49,968 nucleotides of DNA from the NCBI GenBank assembly GCA_903879915.1, contig CAIRNJ010000024.1, positions 1 through 49,968 on the forward strand, written 5' to 3'. The position numbers and the translations under genes were made by a program. How positions within the stretch are numbered: the first letter of the stretch is position 1; each line of letters opens with the position of its first letter. The DNA is from an uncultured Elusimicrobia bacterium (GTDB lineage: Bacteria > Elusimicrobiota > Elusimicrobia > Elusimicrobiales > UBA9959). Below are positions 40,937 to 49,957 of this stretch, in pieces. The notes under the pieces are model-generated. The model did no database searches, was not told where the DNA came from, and was given only the letters and a program-made list of their open reading frames with translations.

Positions 40937-41010
40937 TGGAGCGGGCGATGGGAATCGGACCCACGTCTAAAGCTTGGGAAGCTCTCGTTCTACCATTGAA
41001 CTACGCCCGC
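40937..41010 (-). tRNA. tRNA-Gly (CCC)
   Basis: The 74-base minus-strand sequence folds into a full cloverleaf: acceptor GCGGGCG/CGCCCGC, D arm GTTC/GAAC, anticodon stem AGAGC/GCTTT with loop TTCCCAA (anticodon CCC, reading GGG codons), T stem GTGGG/CCCAT. The CCA end is encoded (40939-40937). A good promoter lies upstream. Confidence 0.95.
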
Positions 41011-41032
41011 GTTCGCTCCTTGCTACCCGTAA

Positions 41033-41061
41033 ATTCTACTTAAAACTGTTCGCGATTTCAA
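41033..41061 (-). promoter_or_regulatory. Promoter of tRNA-Gly
   Basis: TTGAAA (-35, 41056-41061), 17 bases, then TAGAAT (-10, 41033-41038) on the minus strand; the start would be about 15 bases before the tRNA 5' end. It lies just after the folE stop. Confidence 0.75.
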
Positions 41062-41066
41062 TATTA

Positions 41067-41624
41067 TTATTGTTTCTTTATAAGATTCAGGAATTCTTCC
41101 CTTACCCTGTTGTCGCTCTGGAAAGTGCCGAGCATGGAGCTTGTTATGGCCGAGGAGGTTTCGTTCCTGACCCCGCGCATGCTGACGCACAGGTGTTCGG
41201 CCTCAAGGACCACCCCCACCCCGCGCGGCTTCAATACTTTGTAAAGCGTGGCCGCTATCTCCTGCGTCAGCCGTTCCTGCACCTGCAGGCGGCGGGCGAA
41301 AGTTTCCACCAGCCGGGGGATCTTTGAAAGCCCCACTACGCGGCCGGAAGGGATATACGCCACGTGGGCTTTGCCGAAGAAAGGCAGCATATGGTGTTCG
41401 CACAGCGAGTAGAAGGCTATATCCTTTACTATCACCATCTCGCGGCAGTTGACCTTGAAGAACGCCCCGTTGAAGACCTTGTCTATGTCGGCGTTATAGC
41501 CGGAGGTTATTTCGCGCAGGGCCCGCGCGGCGCGCCCGGGCGTTTTCAGCAGCCCCTCCCTCCGGGGGTCTTCCCCCAGGGCTTTTATTATCTGCAGGGC
41601 GGCGGCTTCGAGCGGGTCTTTCAT
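41067..41624 (-). CDS. folE: GTP cyclohydrolase I
   Basis: The 185-residue protein is a standard FolE: zinc ligands Cys75 and His78 (SLCEHHMLPF) and Cys146 (EAEHLCVSMRG), and GLSKIPRL near 98-105. It converts GTP to dihydroneopterin triphosphate, the first step to folate or other pterins. No other folate gene is adjacent. No SD precedes the ATG, and TAAACT (41631-41636) ends six bases before it, so the mRNA appears leaderless. Confidence 0.96.
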   Translation of the reverse strand: MKDPLEAAALQIIKALGEDPRREGLLKTPGRAARALREITSGYNADIDKVFNGAFFKVNCREMVIVKDIAFYSLCEHHMLPFFGKAHVAYIPSGRVVGLSKIPRLVETFARRLQVQERLTQEIAATLYKVLKPRGVGVVLEAEHLCVSMRGVRNETSSAITSSMLGTFQSDNRVREEFLNLIKKQ

Positions 41625-41630
41625 GAATTA

Positions 41631-41636
41631 AGTTTA
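41631..41636 (-). promoter_or_regulatory. -10 box of folE (leaderless)
   Basis: TAAACT on the minus strand, six bases before the ATG, with a T-rich -35 region (the A-run of the upstream terminator) 17 bases further up. Confidence 0.45.
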
Positions 41637-41652
41637 CAACTTTTGCGGCGGC

Positions 41653-41680
41653 AAAAAAAACCCCCGCTGCCGCGCGGGGG
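41653..41680 (-). terminator. Intrinsic terminator after the secreted unknown gene
   Basis: On the minus strand CCCCCGC/GCGGGGG (41674-41680 with 41661-41667) is followed by eight T (41660-41653). It ends the transcript of the gene at 41703-42335 just before the folE promoter. Confidence 0.9.
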
Positions 41681-41702
41681 GTCCGGGACCGCCTTGATCC
41701 CT

Positions 41703-42335
41703 CTATTTGGAAGCGATGAACAGCCACTTGCTGGTGGCGGCCGCGTTTCGGGAGGCGCCGTACAGTTTTCTCGCGTCGGCGGCCAGCGCGGACACGGCGC
41801 TCTGCTCCGCGAGCAGCTGGGCTATTTTTTTGCCGCCCGCTTTCTTCCCTTTCCGGCTCTTGGCGGAGACGGCGTCGCGCATGGCGGCTTTTTTGTTCTT
41901 CACGGCCAGCTGGGCGGTGAGCGCGCTGATGCGCGCGGTCTTGCGGGCCACCTTGCGGCTGTAGCTGAAGATGGCGTTGGTATAGGTGGAGATGTTCGCG
42001 TCCGGGGAGATGGAGGCGAATTCGCTCTTGTTCAGGGCGGAAACCCGGTTAAGGTTGCCGGCTATCATTTTCAGGTTCAGGCCCATCGCGGAGAGCTCGT
42101 GGGCGGACAGCGGCCTGGACGCGTCGAGGGTTTCCAGCGCCTCGTCCAGGTACTCGTCCTGGCGGACCAGCCTGAAAAGTATCTCTTTAAGGTTTTTGGC
42201 TTTGTCTATTTCCACGGGCACGGGGTTCTGCTTTACCACCATGCTGACCTTGGGTGCGTTGTCGGCGGCGGCCGAGGCGGCGCCGGCGCCGGCGGCCAGT
42301 ATCAGGGCGGTTAGCAATATAAATCCATTTTTCAT
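41703..42335 (-). CDS. Secreted helical protein of unknown function
   Basis: The 210-residue protein has a signal peptide (MKNGFILLTALILAAGAGAASA) and a largely helical mature part with a Lys-rich stretch near 155-170 (SAKSRKGKKAGGKK). I do not recognise it. AAGGAGA before the ATG and TACAAT (42360-42365) upstream mark its own promoter, and a strong terminator follows, so it is a single-gene unit. Confidence 0.8.
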   Translation of the reverse strand: MKNGFILLTALILAAGAGAASAAADNAPKVSMVVKQNPVPVEIDKAKNLKEILFRLVRQDEYLDEALETLDASRPLSAHELSAMGLNLKMIAGNLNRVSALNKSEFASISPDANISTYTNAIFSYSRKVARKTARISALTAQLAVKNKKAAMRDAVSAKSRKGKKAGGKKIAQLLAEQSAVSALAADARKLYGASRNAAATSKWLFIASK

Positions 42336-42479
42336 GATCGGTCTCCTTGCCTACGCTATATTGTAGCAGCGGGCGCGGCGCGCAGCGCGGGGCAGGGGGC
42401 CTTGCATTTTGTATTAATAGGCCCACCCGGAAATAGGTCTTTCGGGCAGCGGGCGCAGCGGCGGCGGAATGGCGGAGGT

Positions 42480-43970
42480 TCAGCCCATGCCTTTCAGGGC
42501 TTTCAGGGCCTGCGCGCGGGTCTTTATTTTCCCCTCGAACTGCAGCAGCCGCAGCCGCTCGAGTATCTCCCCCACCTTGGGGCTTTCCGGTATCCTGAGC
42601 GTGCTTATCACGTCCTTGCCGTCCACCAGGCGGGCGGTCCTCAGGTTCGGGTTTTTCTTTATATAGACCCGGAACAGCAGGTGCAGCGTCTGAATGAAGC
42701 GCAGGGTTTTTTTCGGGGAATTGTAGGGCAGGCCTCCGGGCGGGACCGGGGCGGGCGCCTCCGCCAGAGCGCCGCGCATTTTTTCCAGCTGCGCCGGCGA
42801 AACGTAGCTGGCGTGGTCGGCCCAGGACAGCGCCAGCAGCGGGATGGTGTATTCTCCCATGGTCCTGAAAAAACGGAACATGGCGCGGTCGGAGATGAAA
42901 TCGTTGGAGGCCAGGTTGCCGGGGCGCAGGTGGGTGCCTATTATCTTCGAGACCAGGCGCGTGTCCTCCCGGGAAAAGCGCAGGCGCTCCATGATGTTCT
43001 CCGCCATCGCGGCCCCGCACTCCTCGTGCCCGAAGAACCGCAGCCGGCCTTTGACCATTCCGGCCTTCGGGGGCTTGGCCACGTCGTGCAGCAGGGCGGC
43101 CAGCTTGAGCGTGCGCGCTTCGGGCAGCAGCGCGCTGATCTTTTTATGCTCCGGCAGGTACGCCGGCAGGTTCGCGCAGAACTGGTCCGCGCGCTCCACC
43201 ACGCGCAGCGTATGTTTCAGCACCCCGCCGCGGCCGTAGTAGACCACGGCGCAGCTCTCCTGCGCGGCGAGCTCTGGGAAAACGGCGCACAGGAGCCCGG
43301 CCTTGTGCATAAGGGCCAGCCACTTATGGGACACCGGGCTTTCCAGCAGGCGCATTATTTCTTCGCGCACGCGCTCGGGGGCGGAGCTGTTTATCAGCCC
43401 GGCCTGCGCTTTTATCTGTTTCAGGGCCGCCGGGGTGATGGAAAACCCGAGCCCCGCGGCTATGCGGAAAGCGCGCAGCAGGCGCAGCGGGTCCTCGCGG
43501 AACACCGCCGGGGAGGAGGGGCGTATCAGGCCCGCGGCCGCGTCCTTAAGGCCGCCGTTCAGATCTATTATTTTTGCGCGCGCCGGGCGCAGCGTGAACG
43601 CCCCGGTCCTGGCGTTCTGCGCGAGCGGCGTGGAGCGCTCCAGTTTCAGCGCCATGGCGTTGACGGTGAAATCCCGGCGCCGCAGGTCCTCTTCGAGGCC
43701 GCCGCCCTGGAACGGGGTTATGTCGAGCTGGAAGAAAGGCGGCTTGCGGGAGGTCAGGCGGTACACCTGGTTCTCTTCGTCCAGCGGGAAGCAGGAGGCG
43801 CCGAGGCCGCGCGCCAGCCTGAGCGTGCGCGCCCTGAAATCCGCCGACGGCGGGACCGCGATGTCGAGGTCGGTGAACGGCTTCTTTAAGACGGCGTCCC
43901 GGAGGGCGCCTCCCACAAGATACGCCTCAGCAAAGTTGTCCAGTATGCGGGCCGGTGTAAGAGAGGTCAT
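42480..43970 (-). CDS. CCA-adding tRNA nucleotidyltransferase/poly(A) polymerase family
   Basis: The 496-residue protein has the class II nucleotidyltransferase head (LVGGALRDAVLKKPFTDLDI, about 18-37, with metal-binding Asp pair), the RRRDFTVNAMAL motif (about 97-108), the ERVREE neck region and an HD domain with ALLHDVAKP (about 292-300). It builds or repairs the tRNA CCA end or polyadenylates RNA; the two cannot be separated by sequence. The ATG at 43970 overlaps the acyl-CoA ligase stop (ATGA); a longer frame upstream is spurious. An encoded CCA in the nearby tRNA-Gly favours a repair role for that tRNA. Confidence 0.92.
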   Translation of the reverse strand: MTSLTPARILDNFAEAYLVGGALRDAVLKKPFTDLDIAVPPSADFRARTLRLARGLGASCFPLDEENQVYRLTSRKPPFFQLDITPFQGGGLEEDLRRRDFTVNAMALKLERSTPLAQNARTGAFTLRPARAKIIDLNGGLKDAAAGLIRPSSPAVFREDPLRLLRAFRIAAGLGFSITPAALKQIKAQAGLINSSAPERVREEIMRLLESPVSHKWLALMHKAGLLCAVFPELAAQESCAVVYYGRGGVLKHTLRVVERADQFCANLPAYLPEHKKISALLPEARTLKLAALLHDVAKPPKAGMVKGRLRFFGHEECGAAMAENIMERLRFSREDTRLVSKIIGTHLRPGNLASNDFISDRAMFRFFRTMGEYTIPLLALSWADHASYVSPAQLEKMRGALAEAPAPVPPGGLPYNSPKKTLRFIQTLHLLFRVYIKKNPNLRTARLVDGKDVISTLRIPESPKVGEILERLRLLQFEGKIKTRAQALKALKGMG

Positions 43971-45547
43971 GCCGTTCTTGTCTTTACTCTTTTCTCCAGT
44001 TCTTTTTTCAGCAGTTCCCGCTTGAGCACTTTCTGCATGGTGTTCTTGGGCAGCGAGTTGACTATCTCCACCTCGCGCGGCCGCTTGTAGGCGTCTAGAT
44101 GGGTCTTTATGTACTGCATCATTTCGGCCTTCTCCAGCTGCTCGTCCGGCCTGGCCACGCAGAAGCATTTCATGGTCTCGTTGCCGGAACCGTCGGGGAT
44201 GCCTATCACGGCGTTCTCCAGCACCTTGGGATGCGCGTTGATGATGTGCTCGATCTGCGCCGGGAAAACTTTCAGCCCTTTAACTATCACCATGTCCTTC
44301 TTCCGGTCCCGGATGAACAGGAAGCCTTCGGCGTCCAGCACGCCTATGTCGCCGGTCCTCAGCCAGCCGTCCTGGGTGAACAGCTCGCGGGTGGCGGCTT
44401 CGTTGGAGTGGTAGCCGCGGGTGATGTTCGGGCCTTTGGCGCAGATCTCCCCCTCCTCGCCGTGGGCGAGGTGGCGGCCCGCTTCGTCCATTATCCTGAG
44501 GCTGACGCCGGGGATGGCCTTGCCCACCGAGCCGTGCTTGCGGGCCTTGGGCGGCACGATGGTCAGCACCGGGCTGGTTTCCGTAAGGCCGTAGCCTTCC
44601 AGGATATGCAGGCCGAAGGCCGTGTTGAAATGGTCGGCGATGGTGCGGTTGAGCGGGGCCGCGCCGGAAAGGCACAGGCGCACCTTGCGCAGGCTCCAGA
44701 ATTTAAGGAAGAACTTCTTCAGGCCGCGGGCCTCTTTGGCCAGTACGCCGTAGATCTGCGGCACGGCTATCATGATGGACACCCCTTCCCGGCCCATGGC
44801 CTGCAGCCAGGGCTTGGGCGGAGTGATGCTTTTCACGATCAGGGTCTTGGAGCCCAGCAGTATGGGGGTGATGACGTTGCCGGTCCAGGAAAAAGTGTGG
44901 AACATCGGCAGCAGCGCCATGAACACGTCCTTCCTGGTGGGTTCCAGCGTGCGGATGGAGGACATGGCGTTCTCGACCATGTTGTGGTGCGTGAGCAGCA
45001 CGCCTTTGGGATGGCCGGTGGTGCCCGAGGTGTAGAGGATCGAGACCACGTCGTGCTCGTCCGCCGCCACCTGCTGGGTCTGCGGGTGGTAATGGGCGCG
45101 CTTGAGGTAATGCCAGAAATCCACCACGCCGTCCACGCCCGGGAAATCGGCGGAGACCAGGAACTTGAGCGCCGGCATCTGGCTCTTGACCCCGGCGTAG
45201 TTCTTCACGAACTCCTTCTCGGTCACCACGCCCTTGCAGGCGGAATTCTCCAGGATGTAGGAAATTTCCTCCGCCTTGGTCACCATGTAATTTATCGGGA
45301 CGGCCACGGCGCCCAGCTTGGCCATGGCGAAATAGGAGATGACGAACTCCGGGGAGTTGCGCAGCACTATCGCCGCCCGGTCGCCTTTGCGCAGGCCCAG
45401 CTGCCAGAACATGTCGGCGGCGCGGTCCACGGAAAAAAGGACCTCGTGCCAGGACATCCGTTTTTCCCCGGTCACGAAAGCGGTCTGTTCGGGCTCCCGC
45501 TCCGCGGTCTTGGCCAGGCAGGAATAGAGGTCTTTCGGTTCTGTCAT
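43967..45547 (-). CDS. Long-chain acyl-CoA synthetase (AMP-binding)
   Basis: The 526-residue protein has the adenylate-forming P-loop SILYTSGTTGHPKG (about 165-178), YGLTETSP (about 320-327), the WLRTGDIG motif (about 400-407) and the C-terminal catalytic Lys in LPKNTMQKVLKREL. It activates a carboxylic acid, probably a fatty acid, to acyl-CoA. GGGAGA four bases before the ATG at 45547 is preferred to the GTG six codons upstream. A possible promoter (TATAAC) and a T-run follow the preceding gene. Confidence 0.93.
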   Translation of the reverse strand: MTEPKDLYSCLAKTAEREPEQTAFVTGEKRMSWHEVLFSVDRAADMFWQLGLRKGDRAAIVLRNSPEFVISYFAMAKLGAVAVPINYMVTKAEEISYILENSACKGVVTEKEFVKNYAGVKSQMPALKFLVSADFPGVDGVVDFWHYLKRAHYHPQTQQVAADEHDVVSILYTSGTTGHPKGVLLTHHNMVENAMSSIRTLEPTRKDVFMALLPMFHTFSWTGNVITPILLGSKTLIVKSITPPKPWLQAMGREGVSIMIAVPQIYGVLAKEARGLKKFFLKFWSLRKVRLCLSGAAPLNRTIADHFNTAFGLHILEGYGLTETSPVLTIVPPKARKHGSVGKAIPGVSLRIMDEAGRHLAHGEEGEICAKGPNITRGYHSNEAATRELFTQDGWLRTGDIGVLDAEGFLFIRDRKKDMVIVKGLKVFPAQIEHIINAHPKVLENAVIGIPDGSGNETMKCFCVARPDEQLEKAEMMQYIKTHLDAYKRPREVEIVNSLPKNTMQKVLKRELLKKELEKRVKTRTA

Positions 45548-45622
45548 ATGTTCTCCCAGGGGCACGTTATAGTGAACTAATTGTAGTTAAAAAAAAGCGC
45601 GCGTCAAAGGCAGCGCCGGGCT

Positions 45623-47098
45623 TTATTCGCGCCCGGCCTCGTGCACCTGTATGTAGCGCCTGAAGATCAGCAGGCCCGCGGGCGCTATCAGCGCCATGCC
45701 GCCCACGATGATCCAGATCATCTGCGAATTGCGCGGGCCGGTTTCCGGGCAGAAGGCGTCCAGCAGGAAGCCGGACATGGAGCCCACGAAGAACTTGGCC
45801 ACGAAGTACGGCAGCATGGAGAGGGCCAGGTACGAGCCCTCCTGCCCCCTGGGGGCTATGGCCGCCGGGTACTCGTAGAGGCGGGGCGAGTAGAAGGATT
45901 CGCCGACGGAGTAGATGAAGGTGAACAGCACGATGGCCACGTAGAGCGGCTGCACCGGGCCCGGGAGGTTAAGCCACCAGGCTATGGCGCGGCCGAACTG
46001 CCCGTCGGCCAGGAACTGGTAGTGCGGCGGCGGCACCACCATCAGGAAGACGGAGAGTGCCGTGATGAAAGTTCCTATCACCACTACCCTGTAGGCGGTA
46101 AAGCGCTGCGTCAGCGCGCCTATCACCGGCGCCAGTATCACCACTATCACTGCGTTCAGCGTGCCGAAGAGCTGGCCGAAAGGCGCGCCCGCGCCCAGTT
46201 CGCGGATGGCGTACTTCGGGAACGTGTAGTACATCTGGTAGAGGATCAGCTTCACGAAGACCACCAGGCCGAAGAAGGCGAGGAAGCGGTAGAAGGTGGG
46301 CTGCGTCCAGAGGCTGGAGAAAATGCGGAACCAGTCCTTCATCGCGTCGCGGCAGGCGAGCAGGAAGGCCTCCAGGAAGGACTTGTCCGGGTACTTCGTC
46401 GGCTCCTCGGGCTTTATCACCACGCCCGCCTCTGTGACCTCCACGCCGCCGCGCAGCGCGAACCAGGTGAGCACCAGGTTGGGCAGCGTGAACAGCGCGC
46501 CCAGCAGGATTATCGTCTGGTAGGTGCTTATATGGAAGCCGAGCAGCGGCACGTTGTAGTGGCCGTACTCGCCCAGGCCGTGGCGCACAGTGTCGAAGGT
46601 CCAGCCGGCCACGGCGAAGCCCACGTTCATCATGGCGTAGTAGACCGAGAAAGCTATGGAGCGCTGTTTCGTGCTGGTGAAGCGCTTGACGGCGGCCACC
46701 ATGACCGGGGTCTGCAGCGCCTCGCCCAGCGCCAGCGGGAACAGGCCGAAGGGCAGCGCTATCCACTTTATGGCGCAGAACGCCATCACCAGGCGGGCCG
46801 CCGCGGCCAGCCCGAAGCCGGCCAGCAGCGATTTCCGGATGCCCACCGCGTCCACGAGCGAGCCTACCATCACGGTGAAGATGGTCAGCGCGGTGGACCA
46901 GGTGGCCACCACGAAGCCGGCCGACTTGTCCCCGAAGCCCAGGTCCGACGACAGCCACAGTACCAGCGTGGAGTTGACCACGCTGTAGGCCAGGATGGTC
47001 ATGATCTTGGTGCCGAAGATTATCCACAGCTCGCGCACCGCGCCTTTCAGCACCATGAACTTCCCTATAAAGGTTTCTTCGGTCTTTGTTTCGGTCAT
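45623..47098 (-). CDS. MFS transporter, POT-like
   Basis: The 491-residue protein has about twelve membrane segments with a large central loop (about 225-260, KPEEPTKYPDKSFLEAFLLA) and the family signature near GSLVDAVGIRKS (about 78-89). The arrangement recalls proton-coupled oligopeptide transporter-like MFS proteins, but the substrate is not clear. AGAGGA precedes the ATG by eight A/T bases. It follows lnt by 28 bases and is probably cotranscribed with it. Confidence 0.88.
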   Translation of the reverse strand: MTETKTEETFIGKFMVLKGAVRELWIIFGTKIMTILAYSVVNSTLVLWLSSDLGFGDKSAGFVVATWSTALTIFTVMVGSLVDAVGIRKSLLAGFGLAAAARLVMAFCAIKWIALPFGLFPLALGEALQTPVMVAAVKRFTSTKQRSIAFSVYYAMMNVGFAVAGWTFDTVRHGLGEYGHYNVPLLGFHISTYQTIILLGALFTLPNLVLTWFALRGGVEVTEAGVVIKPEEPTKYPDKSFLEAFLLACRDAMKDWFRIFSSLWTQPTFYRFLAFFGLVVFVKLILYQMYYTFPKYAIRELGAGAPFGQLFGTLNAVIVVILAPVIGALTQRFTAYRVVVIGTFITALSVFLMVVPPPHYQFLADGQFGRAIAWWLNLPGPVQPLYVAIVLFTFIYSVGESFYSPRLYEYPAAIAPRGQEGSYLALSMLPYFVAKFFVGSMSGFLLDAFCPETGPRNSQMIWIIVGGMALIAPAGLLIFRRYIQVHEAGRE

Positions 47099-47126
47099 TT
47101 TTTTTCCTCTAGGCTCTTTGCAAGGT

Positions 47127-48638
47127 TCAGCCGCCCCGGCGCCGGGGGTAACTGCCGGCCAGCAGCCAGGCCGCCGCCAGTATGGTGAAGACCAGCGCCG
47201 CGGGCGCGAACAGCCAGCCCAGGCGCGTGTAAAAGGTTCCGCCGTCCATAAGGTAGGCCGTGCCGGTCAGCACTCCTTCGCCTTTCTCCAGCGCCGCGCG
47301 CTGCGCGCCGAGGGGGTCGATTATCTGCGAGCGGCCCGAGGAGGCCGCCCGCACCAGCCACAGCCCGGCTTCCACCGCGCGCGCGCCGGACATGTCGGAG
47401 TGCTGGGTGTGCTGGAGTTCTCCCCACTCCCGCGGGTCGAGCGTCGGGGAGACCAGCAGCCGCGCGCCCTGCGCGGTAACCTTGCGCGTCCCATCCTCGA
47501 AGGCGAGGTCGTAGCAGATCTGCGGGCCCAGTTTCCCCAGCTCGGTGTTCACCGCCGCGGCCCTGCGGCTGGCCGGCAGGCCGGCTTCTATCTGCGGCAC
47601 CGGGTGCATCTTGTCGTAGCGGCCTACGGGTTTTTTTGCGCTGTTGAGGAACAGCATGAAATTCTCGCGCCGCAGCCGGCCGTTCTCCGTGACGTTTATG
47701 CCTACGCCGATCGCAACCACGGCGCGGGAGGGTTTCAGTTCTTTTTCGAGCAGGCGCAGGTAGGCGGCGGTCTTGCTGCCGGGCAGCATGACGGAATTTT
47801 CCGGCCACAGCAGCAGGCCGGCGTCCAGCGCTTCGGGCGCGAGGCTGTATCTTATCAGGGTCGAGACGGGAACGCTTTCGGCCTGTACCAGGGCCACTTT
47901 GAGCGGCGTGCCCGCCTCCGGGCTGAAAACGGCCAGCCTGTGCCTGCCCCAGAGCGCCGCGGCGAGCAGCGCGCAGACCAGCACGGCGGCCGGGACACGT
48001 ATTTTACGCCCGAGCAGCGCCAGCGCCGCGGAGAAGGCGGCAATAAAGGCGGATAGCCCGTACACGCCCCAGACGCTTAGGGTCTGCAGCAGCGGCGGGT
48101 TGCCGGCCTGGCTGTAGCCGAGGCCCAGCCACGGGCAGGGCAGCAGCCAGACCTCGGAGCGGAAATATTCTATGCCGGCCCAGCTTACGGCCGCGGCGGC
48201 GGTCCAGGCCAGCGCGCCGGCCGCGCCTTTTTTTTCAAGCCGGGTCCAGAGGCCGCGCATCAGCGCCGCGTGCATGGCCAGCCACAGGGAGAAGATGCAC
48301 CAGAAGATCAGCGCCACGCCGTAGACCGCGTTCGGCATCCAGCGCAGGGAAATGGTGTAGAAGACGAGGCCGGCCACGGCGCCGAGCCGCGCCGCCTGCC
48401 GCGGGCCTCGGCTTTTCAGGACCGCCGAAAAAAGCGGGACCAGCGCCACCCAGGCGACGGCCCACGACGCTAGCGGCGCGAAAGCCCCCGTAAGCAGCAG
48501 CCCCGAAAGTGCGGCCAGGGAATACAGCGCCGCGCTGCCGTGCCGGTGCCCGGCGTGCGGCGGCTGCGCGGCGGCCGCCGGCGGGAGCGCTGCCGGGCCG
48601 GTGTTTTCGGGGCTGGCCGTGTCGGTAGGGTTCGGCAT
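47127..48638 (-). CDS. lnt: Apolipoprotein N-acyltransferase
   Basis: The 503-residue protein has about seven hydrophobic segments (about 40-230 and near 475-495) and a nitrilase-type domain with the catalytic triad Glu in WPENS, Lys in YDKMHPVP and Cys in QICYDLAF (about 265-390). Lnt adds the third acyl chain to lipoproteins, matching the lipoproteins in this window. The ATG at 48638 is used in place of an in-frame GTG at 48656; TAAAAT (48647-48652) lies eight bases before it and there is no SD. The N-terminal about 35 residues are a Pro/Ala-rich extension. Confidence 0.93.
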   Translation of the reverse strand: MPNPTDTASPENTGPAALPPAAAAQPPHAGHRHGSAALYSLAALSGLLLTGAFAPLASWAVAWVALVPLFSAVLKSRGPRQAARLGAVAGLVFYTISLRWMPNAVYGVALIFWCIFSLWLAMHAALMRGLWTRLEKKGAAGALAWTAAAAVSWAGIEYFRSEVWLLPCPWLGLGYSQAGNPPLLQTLSVWGVYGLSAFIAAFSAALALLGRKIRVPAAVLVCALLAAALWGRHRLAVFSPEAGTPLKVALVQAESVPVSTLIRYSLAPEALDAGLLLWPENSVMLPGSKTAAYLRLLEKELKPSRAVVAIGVGINVTENGRLRRENFMLFLNSAKKPVGRYDKMHPVPQIEAGLPASRRAAAVNTELGKLGPQICYDLAFEDGTRKVTAQGARLLVSPTLDPREWGELQHTQHSDMSGARAVEAGLWLVRAASSGRSQIIDPLGAQRAALEKGEGVLTGTAYLMDGGTFYTRLGWLFAPAALVFTILAAAWLLAGSYPRRRGG

Positions 48639-48663
48639 GGATGGAGATTTTAGCACTTATAGC

Positions 48664-49821
48664 TCAGGCTGTCGTGGAAAGGCCGGCTATGACCCGCATG
48701 GTGAGGCGGGCGCAGCCGAAGAAATCTTTCAGGTCCAGGTATTCGCGCGTGGTGTGCACCTCGCGCATGCCGGTGGCCAGTATGGGCGCTTTTATGCCGT
48801 GGCCGTACATGATGTTGCCGTCCGTGCCGCCGCCCGAGACCGACGGCTTCATCTTAAGGCCCTCTTCGCGCATGGCCCGCGCCAGCAGCGCGAGTACGGG
48901 GTTGGTCCTTTCGATGAGCAGGTTCGGGAACTTCCGTTCCACCAGAAATTCGTAGCGGGGGCTGACCAGGCGGCCTTCGGAGCGGACCTTTGTCCTTTTC
49001 ATGGCTTTTTTCAGGCAGTCTTCCATGTGCCGGATCTGTTTCTTCAGGCGCGCGGGGTCGTGGCTGCGGGCTTCCCCCGAAAGTTCCACCGTGGCGGGGA
49101 TTATGTTAATGGCGTTGCCGCCGGAGATGAAGCCTATGTTGGCGGTGGTCTGGGCGTCTATGCGGCCCAGCCGCATGCCGCCGAGGGCTTCGGCCACTAC
49201 TTTTATGGCCGAGATGCCTTTTTCGGGGGCGACGCCGGCGTGGGCGGCCAGGCCGTAGACCTTTATGTCCATCTTGTCGGCGGCCGGCGCGCTGACGATG
49301 ACGTTCTCCAGGGCCTGTTCGTTGTCGAAGATGAGGCCGTAGCGGGAGCGCAGCTTGGAGTAGTCCAGGTACTTGGCGCCCATCAGGGCCATTTCTTCGC
49401 TGATGGTGAAGACGAGCTCGATGGGCGGGTGCGGGACCTTCTGTTCTTCCAGCGCTTTCATTACTTCGATGATTATGGCTATGCCGGCCTTGCAGTCGGC
49501 GCCCAGCACGGTGGTGCCGTCCGAGGTTACGCGGTCCTTGAGGATCTGGGGACGTATGTTGGCGGCGGGGCCGACGGTGTCCATGTGGGCGGAAAGCAGG
49601 AAGGGCGCGCCGGGGCCGGTGCCGGGGAAGCGGGCGATGAGGTTGCCCGTTTCGCCGCCTATTTTTGCGCCGGCGTCGTCGATGCAGACTTCGGCGCCCA
49701 TGAACTTAAGGAGTATGGAAAGGCGCCGCGCTATGGCGCCTTCTTTGCCGGAAAGGGAGGTGATGCGCGCCAGGTCGCAGAACAGCTGGACCATGCGCTT
49801 TTCGTTGATAGCTGGTGTCAT
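48664..49821 (-). CDS. M20-family peptidase, tripeptidase T-like
   Basis: The 385-residue protein has the di-zinc motifs of M20 peptidases: SAHMDTV (about 77-83), GADCKAG (about 109-115) and ISEEMALMGA (about 143-152), plus a dimerisation domain with LAAHAG (about 205-210) and GGGTDGN near the C-terminus. PepT-like enzymes cut N-terminal residues from peptides. No SD precedes the ATG; TTGTAA-17-AATAAT ends six bases before it, so the mRNA appears leaderless. Confidence 0.92.
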   Translation of the reverse strand: MTPAINEKRMVQLFCDLARITSLSGKEGAIARRLSILLKFMGAEVCIDDAGAKIGGETGNLIARFPGTGPGAPFLLSAHMDTVGPAANIRPQILKDRVTSDGTTVLGADCKAGIAIIIEVMKALEEQKVPHPPIELVFTISEEMALMGAKYLDYSKLRSRYGLIFDNEQALENVIVSAPAADKMDIKVYGLAAHAGVAPEKGISAIKVVAEALGGMRLGRIDAQTTANIGFISGGNAINIIPATVELSGEARSHDPARLKKQIRHMEDCLKKAMKRTKVRSEGRLVSPRYEFLVERKFPNLLIERTNPVLALLARAMREEGLKMKPSVSGGGTDGNIMYGHGIKAPILATGMREVHTTREYLDLKDFFGCARLTMRVIAGLSTTA

Positions 49822-49827
49822 AAGGAT

Positions 49828-49856
49828 ATTATTTGAATTTTAAAGCTTGTTTACAA
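49828..49856 (-). promoter_or_regulatory. Promoter of the pepT-like gene (leaderless)
   Basis: -35 TTGTAA (49851-49856) and -10 AATAAT (49828-49833), 17 bases apart, on the minus strand; the -10 ends six bases before the ATG at 49821. Confidence 0.6.
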
Positions 49857-49931
49857 CAGAAATTCCGGCCTGGCAGGGACCGTTCGATACTCGATCGGGG
49901 GGGCCGGGTGCGGGCCGGGCTGGCAAAACGC

Positions 49932-49957
49932 GGGGTCGGGCACACCGTGCCCGCCCC
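49932..49957. repeat. GC hairpin at the right edge of the window
   Basis: CGGGCAC (49937-49943) pairs with GTGCCCG (49947-49953), extended by GGGG/CCCC after one mismatch. No T-run is visible on either side before the window ends. Confidence 0.35.

Noticed and set aside
42387..42425. GGGCCT/AGGCCC stem as a terminator
   Set aside because: Six-base arms with a 16-base loop and no T-run; too weak to call.
43971..44168. Upstream extension of the CCA-adding enzyme frame
   Set aside because: It lies inside the acyl-CoA ligase gene; the ATGA overlap marks the true start.
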